A stretch of DNA of 33,262 nt from Clostridia bacterium (GTDB lineage Bacteria; Bacillota; Clostridia; Christensenellales; Aristaeellaceae), in assembly GCA_017552615.1 (NCBI GenBank), contig JAFZPI010000024.1, positions 1-33,262 of the forward strand. The letters are read 5' to 3'. The notes beneath the pieces are model-generated. The model did no database searches. It saw nothing but the letters and a program-made list of their open reading frames with translations, and was not told the DNA's origin. The position numbers and the translations under genes were made by a program. Below are positions 29,669 through 33,262 of the stretch, piece by piece (the stretch's first letter is position 1; the number at the start of each line of letters is the position of its first letter).

Positions 29669-32600
29669 ATGCAGAGGCATTCACTATGGGCTTTGGCTGT
29701 TCTTTTGATCACCCTGCCGGTTTTCGCGATGGCCACGGGTGTGACATGGACGGGCCGGGAATGGGACGGTGACATCGAGGTGGGGAATAACGACATTGTG
29801 TCCATCGGGAGGGAACCTGCCCGGGTGGATTCGATTCCCTACGCGACGATGCAGGACGCCGTCCGGGCTGCGGAGGACTACTCAAAAGAGCTGTCGCCCT
29901 GGTACCTGCTGCTGAGCCAGACGGAGTGGGACTTTGCGTGGTATGAGAGCCCGGACGCGCTTGCGGAAAACGGCTCGACTGATTTCTTTATGCCGGAATG
30001 CGATACTTCCGGCTGGGACCGGATCTTTGTCCCTTCCGTGTGGCAGACCGAGGGCTACGACCACCCCATCTATACCAACACAACCCAGAAATTTGCCCGG
30101 CAGTTCGGGAACGAGGGCATCGGCTATCCCCGGGACCTGCCTTTGGCGCCGACGGTTTACAACCCGGTCGGCTTGTACAGGAGGACATTCGACCTTCCGG
30201 AGGACTGGGACGGGCGCCGCATCTACATCGATTTTGAAGGCGTGGACGCCGCCATGTATTTATGGGTCAACGGTATCCAGGCCGGATATGCCGAGGACAG
30301 CTTCACGACCCATGAGTTTGACATTACGGATTATGTGATCCCCGGAGGAGAGAACCTGATTGCCGTGGAGGTCCTGCGCTGGTGCGACGGGAGCTGGATC
30401 GAGGACCAGGACATGTTCGACCTCTCCGGCATTTTTCGGGATGTGTATGTGTATGCTGCGCCGCAGGTTCGTGTCCGGGACTTCAGCATCGTCACCGACT
30501 TTGACGACACGTTTACGGACAGCACGCTGAAAGTCGAGACCTTTGTCCGGAATTATACGATGAGGTCAGGCCTCGTGAACTTACAGCTGCATCTCTTCGA
30601 TGCGGCGGGGGAGGAAGTGTCCCTCACGGGTGCCACTATAGAAGCTGTTATAGACTCGGGGACTGAAGCCGGTTTCGCCTTCGCTATTCCGGTGGAAGCG
30701 CCGCACAAGTGGAGCGCGGAAGACCCGTATCTGTACACTCTGGTGATCGAAGAAACGACAGATTCCGGGACGGTTTACGAGAGCTACCGTGTGGGTTTCC
30801 GGAAGATCACGTATAAGACCACGGAAACGGGCTGGTATGTGGATTCACCGACCGATCACGACCTGATCCGCATCAACGGAGAACCGATCATGTTCCGCGG
30901 GGTGGACCGGCACGAGACACATCCGGAGCTCGGCTATGCCCTGACTCGCGAGGTGATGGAAGAGGACCTGCGCATCATGCTGGAAAACAACATCAACGCA
31001 GTGCGTACTTCCCACTATCCCAACAATCCGTACTGGTATTACCTGTGCGACAAGTATGGCATCTATGTGGTCGATGAGGCCAATATCGAGTGTCACAGCA
31101 ACATGACGACCGAGAACGAGCGCCTGACGGATTATCTTTCCGCCGCGATCATTGACCGCGAATACAGTATGGTGCGCCGGGACCGCAACCACGCCTGTGT
31201 CGTGATGTGGAGCCTCGGGAACGAGAATAAAAACCCGCAGATCCTGCGGACGATCCTCGTGGAGCCCTATCCGGATCCGGAAGGGAAAGTCCGCGTGCTG
31301 CACGAGTATACCCGGGACAGACCGTGGCACTATGAACAGGCCAGGGATATGGTGGAGACCGGCATCGACGTGCGCAGCGGCATGTATGCCCTGCCGGGCG
31401 AGCTGGTCGAACACGGCGAGGCGGACGGTGCACTCCCGATGATCGAGTGCGAGTATGAGCACGCCATGGGCAACAGCGAGGGCAACTTCGACGAATACTG
31501 GGATGCCTATGATACCTACCGGAACCTGCAGGGCGGTTTTATCTGGGACTACATCGACCAGTCCATCGCCCTGACCGCGGAAGACGGGCAGATGTATTTT
31601 GGGTATGGCGGCGATTATGGCGAGCGTATCCACGACGGAAATTTCTGCGCCAACGGCCTGCTGCTGCCGGACCGCACAGTCCAGCCGGAAATGGCGGAAG
31701 TGAAGTATCACTACCAGCAGATCAAGTTTGCGGATATCGATGCCCTGAACGGTTGGATCGAGATCCGGAATTTCCACCTCTTTACCGACCCGGCCGAAAA
31801 GTATGATTTCCACTGGGCTTTGCTGCGCGAAGACACCGTCCTGCAGGAAGGGATCCTGGACCCGGACCTTCTCCATATCCCCTGCGTGGACAGCGTGACC
31901 AACCAGCCGGGTGTGGCCCGGGTACAGGTACCTTTTACCTGGGAGGAGACTGACCTTGTATACGGGCACGAGTATTTCCTGAATCTTACCGTGACATTGC
32001 GGGAAGACAGCGGAATGCTGAAAGCCGGGCATGTGGTCGCGATGGACCAGTTCGAACTGCATCCGGAGCTGCCCCAGGCACAAAGCAGCGAAATTTTGCC
32101 CGGAGTTACCTGTACTCGGGAGAATGGAAAGACGGTCATCACCGGAGAACGCTTCAAAGCGGTTTTCGATGAAACCAGCGGCAGGCTGATCCTCTATCAA
32201 GTCGACGGACAGGATCTGATTGTTCCCGGGGAAGGCCCTGCGGGGAACTTCTACCGCGCCGCGACAGACAACGACTCTGGTTTCGGCTACGGCCTGTTTG
32301 TTTTCACCCGCCCGTGGAAGGAAGCGGGTGAATTCGCTGTTGCGAACTATGATCCGGTCGTACAGGCAGACCGGGTGATCATCACCGTGGAAGGCGCCTA
32401 CCCGGACCTGAACGGTATGGAGCAGCGCATGGTCTATACCGTCTACGGAGATGGTGCGATCGCGATGCAGGTGACGCTGACCCCGCATTATGACAAGGAT
32501 TATGTCTACATCCCGGTGGCTGGGATGGAACTCAGCGTCCCCGGTGCCTATGAGCAGATGACCTTCTTCGGCCGGGGTCCGGAAGAGAACTATCAGGACC

Positions 32601-33037
32601 GGTCGAAAGGAACGCGGGTCGGGCGGTACAGCACGACGGTGACAGATAACTTTGTTCCCTATGTCAAGTCCTCGGAGACCGGCAACCGCACAGGTGTGCG
32701 GTGGATCAGCCTGACGGACGGGACAGGTGCCGGCCTGCTGGCTGTGAGCGGAGAAAACCCGCTTGAGGTCAGTGCGCTCCATTACACAGCTCTGGAACTG
32801 AATCGGCGTGTGCATCCCTATGAACTGAACACGCTCGAGGATACTGTCCTGCGGCTCAACGCCATTCAAATTGGCGTCGGCGGCGACAACAGCTGGAGCC
32901 GGATCGTGCCGCACGAGCAGTATCTCCCGTGCGATGAGCAGTATGAGTTTGGCTTCGTTTTGTCACCGCTTGCTTCGGAGGATGATCCAATGGAGATGAG
33001 TGTTGAACTGAAGGTAAGGATGATGGAAGAAGACTAA
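29669..33037 (+). CDS. Secreted glycoside hydrolase family 2 beta-galactosidase (LacZ type)
   Basis: This 1122-aa LacZ-length GH2 enzyme carries an N-terminal signal peptide (ending AMA, residue 22). The order is a LacZ-like leader (IVSIGREPARVDSIPY), sugar-binding jelly roll (~100-265, LYRRTFDLPEDW), Ig-like domain (~270-385), TIM barrel (~390-690) and the beta-galactosidase small-chain domain (~830-1110). Barrel motifs are FRGVDRHETHPELG, NNINAVRTSHYPNNP, the acid/base Glu519 in WSLGNEN and nucleophile Glu595 in CEYEHAMGNS. It removes terminal beta-galactose; export suggests it acts on extracellular galactans, host or plant glycans rather than imported lactose. No wall anchor is visible. 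Start ATG 29669 follows GGAGGG. The gene ends at the terminator formed by the repeat at 33061. Confidence 0.96.
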   Translation: MQRHSLWALAVLLITLPVFAMATGVTWTGREWDGDIEVGNNDIVSIGREPARVDSIPYATMQDAVRAAEDYSKELSPWYLLLSQTEWDFAWYESPDALAENGSTDFFMPECDTSGWDRIFVPSVWQTEGYDHPIYTNTTQKFARQFGNEGIGYPRDLPLAPTVYNPVGLYRRTFDLPEDWDGRRIYIDFEGVDAAMYLWVNGIQAGYAEDSFTTHEFDITDYVIPGGENLIAVEVLRWCDGSWIEDQDMFDLSGIFRDVYVYAAPQVRVRDFSIVTDFDDTFTDSTLKVETFVRNYTMRSGLVNLQLHLFDAAGEEVSLTGATIEAVIDSGTEAGFAFAIPVEAPHKWSAEDPYLYTLVIEETTDSGTVYESYRVGFRKITYKTTETGWYVDSPTDHDLIRINGEPIMFRGVDRHETHPELGYALTREVMEEDLRIMLENNINAVRTSHYPNNPYWYYLCDKYGIYVVDEANIECHSNMTTENERLTDYLSAAIIDREYSMVRRDRNHACVVMWSLGNENKNPQILRTILVEPYPDPEGKVRVLHEYTRDRPWHYEQARDMVETGIDVRSGMYALPGELVEHGEADGALPMIECEYEHAMGNSEGNFDEYWDAYDTYRNLQGGFIWDYIDQSIALTAEDGQMYFGYGGDYGERIHDGNFCANGLLLPDRTVQPEMAEVKYHYQQIKFADIDALNGWIEIRNFHLFTDPAEKYDFHWALLREDTVLQEGILDPDLLHIPCVDSVTNQPGVARVQVPFTWEETDLVYGHEYFLNLTVTLREDSGMLKAGHVVAMDQFELHPELPQAQSSEILPGVTCTRENGKTVITGERFKAVFDETSGRLILYQVDGQDLIVPGEGPAGNFYRAATDNDSGFGYGLFVFTRPWKEAGEFAVANYDPVVQADRVIITVEGAYPDLNGMEQRMVYTVYGDGAIAMQVTLTPHYDKDYVYIPVAGMELSVPGAYEQMTFFGRGPEENYQDRSKGTRVGRYSTTVTDNFVPYVKSSETGNRTGVRWISLTDGTGAGLLAVSGENPLEVSALHYTALELNRRVHPYELNTLEDTVLRLNAIQIGVGGDNSWSRIVPHEQYLPCDEQYEFGFVLSPLASEDDPMEMSVELKVRMMEED

Positions 33038-33060
33038 GGAAGGTGATTCCTTACGGTTCA

Positions 33061-33114
33061 CCCCTCAGTCACCGCTGCGCGGTGACAGCTCCCCAGCCAG
33101 CTGGGGAGCCTTTT
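33061..33114. repeat. Double-hairpin intergenic repeat, copy 2, acting as terminator
   Basis: GTCACCG with CGGTGAC (33069-33086) is followed by GCTCCCCAG (33088-33096) with CTGGGGAGC (33101-33109) and CTTTT. It has the same two-stem layout as the reverse complement of 15555-15598, with different stem sequence. The second stem plus T-run is a good terminator for the GH2 gene. Confidence 0.75.
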
Positions 33115-33142
33115 GGTTACCTATTGACATACCAATAAATAC

Positions 33143-33171
33143 TTGTATTTTAACACAATCTGTGTTATAAT
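33143..33171 (+). promoter_or_regulatory. Promoter with embedded palindromic operator
   Basis: TTGTAT (33143-33148), 17 bp, TATAAT (33166-33171). AACACAATCTGTGTT (33152-33166) is a perfect 6-3-6 inverted repeat filling the spacer and touching the -10, a typical repressor site position. Confidence 0.75.
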
Positions 33172-33177
33172 GTTTAT

Positions 33178-33262
33178 GTGGAAAACGAACTGAAATCCGA
33201 TGCACTGAACATCGGGTCAAAAGGGCAGCACGACCTCCGCAAAACAATCATACGGATGCTGA
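33178..33262 (+). CDS. Start of a possible gene cut by the window end
   Basis: An open frame from GTG 33178 codes for MENELKSDALNIGSKGQHDL and continues with RKTIIRML to the window edge. The GTG lies where transcription should begin, 6 nt after the -10, so the message would be leaderless; no ribosome site is visible. The amino acid composition looks protein-like, but 28 residues are too few to assign a family. A later start outside the window is possible. Confidence 0.4.
   Translation, partial: MENELKSDALNIGSKGQHDLRKTIIRML

Overview
The window looks like a Gram-positive, anaerobic gut- or rumen-type Clostridia chromosome (Bacillota). The reasons are strong AGGAGG-type ribosome sites, consensus sigma-A promoters (for example TTGACA-17-TATAAT at 26113-26141), intrinsic terminators after most units, a YesN-type AraC response regulator, an MsmK/UgpC sugar ATPase, a DUF2975/Xre pair, and the double-hairpin intergenic repeats common in that class. 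Overall GC is high. The lineage (perhaps Christensenellales) is a guess. There are no tRNA, rRNA, insertion sequence, phage or CRISPR features.

Layout. (1) 3-2686: the 3' part of a GH3 beta-glycosidase followed 5 nt later by a sugar-ABC-transporter ATPase. (2) 2738-8607: a tightly overlapping five-gene operon resembling the dlt (teichoic acid D-alanylation) system: carrier protein, adenylating enzyme, MBOAT acyltransferase, membrane SGNH protein, and a second adenylating enzyme whose amino-acid-binding Asp and Cys are replaced. (3) 8623-18575: a minus-strand YesN-like regulator, then plus-strand monocistronic genes for secreted proteins: a divergent GH3, a CBM9/DOMON-like carbohydrate-binding protein, a Cys-rich beta-helix protein and a second divergent GH3. 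A shared GGATTTTC-type motif lies upstream of three of these. A gene-free 692-bp stretch (15373-16064) holds terminators, a double-hairpin repeat and a probable minus-strand small RNA. (4) 18653-22462, minus strand: a potassium channel with tandem RCK-like domains and a C-terminal RyR domain, a TIR-membrane-coiled-coil-Sel1 protein, and a nitroreductase, all co-oriented behind one strong promoter. (5) 22548-27042: a secreted beta-helix protein with octapeptide repeats, a multi-spanning membrane protein of unknown family, and a divergent DUF2975-Xre operon whose promoter is flanked by two near-identical 17-bp palindromes. (6) 27051-33114: two divergent TlpA-like extracytoplasmic redoxins, one fused to a large surface-type extension, and a secreted GH2 beta-galactosidase in operon with the smaller redoxin. 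(7) 33143-33262: a promoter with an embedded palindrome and the start of a possible further gene.

Together the region describes a glycan-degrading, surface-modifying bacterium. Secreted GH3, GH2 and CBM proteins would process polysaccharide, the ATPase would energise sugar uptake, and the dlt-like operon would esterify a surface polymer. The two most unusual items are the dlt-like operon with a second adenylating enzyme predicted not to use an alpha-amino acid, and the TIR/RyR-channel pair, which resembles nucleotide-signalling or immunity modules.
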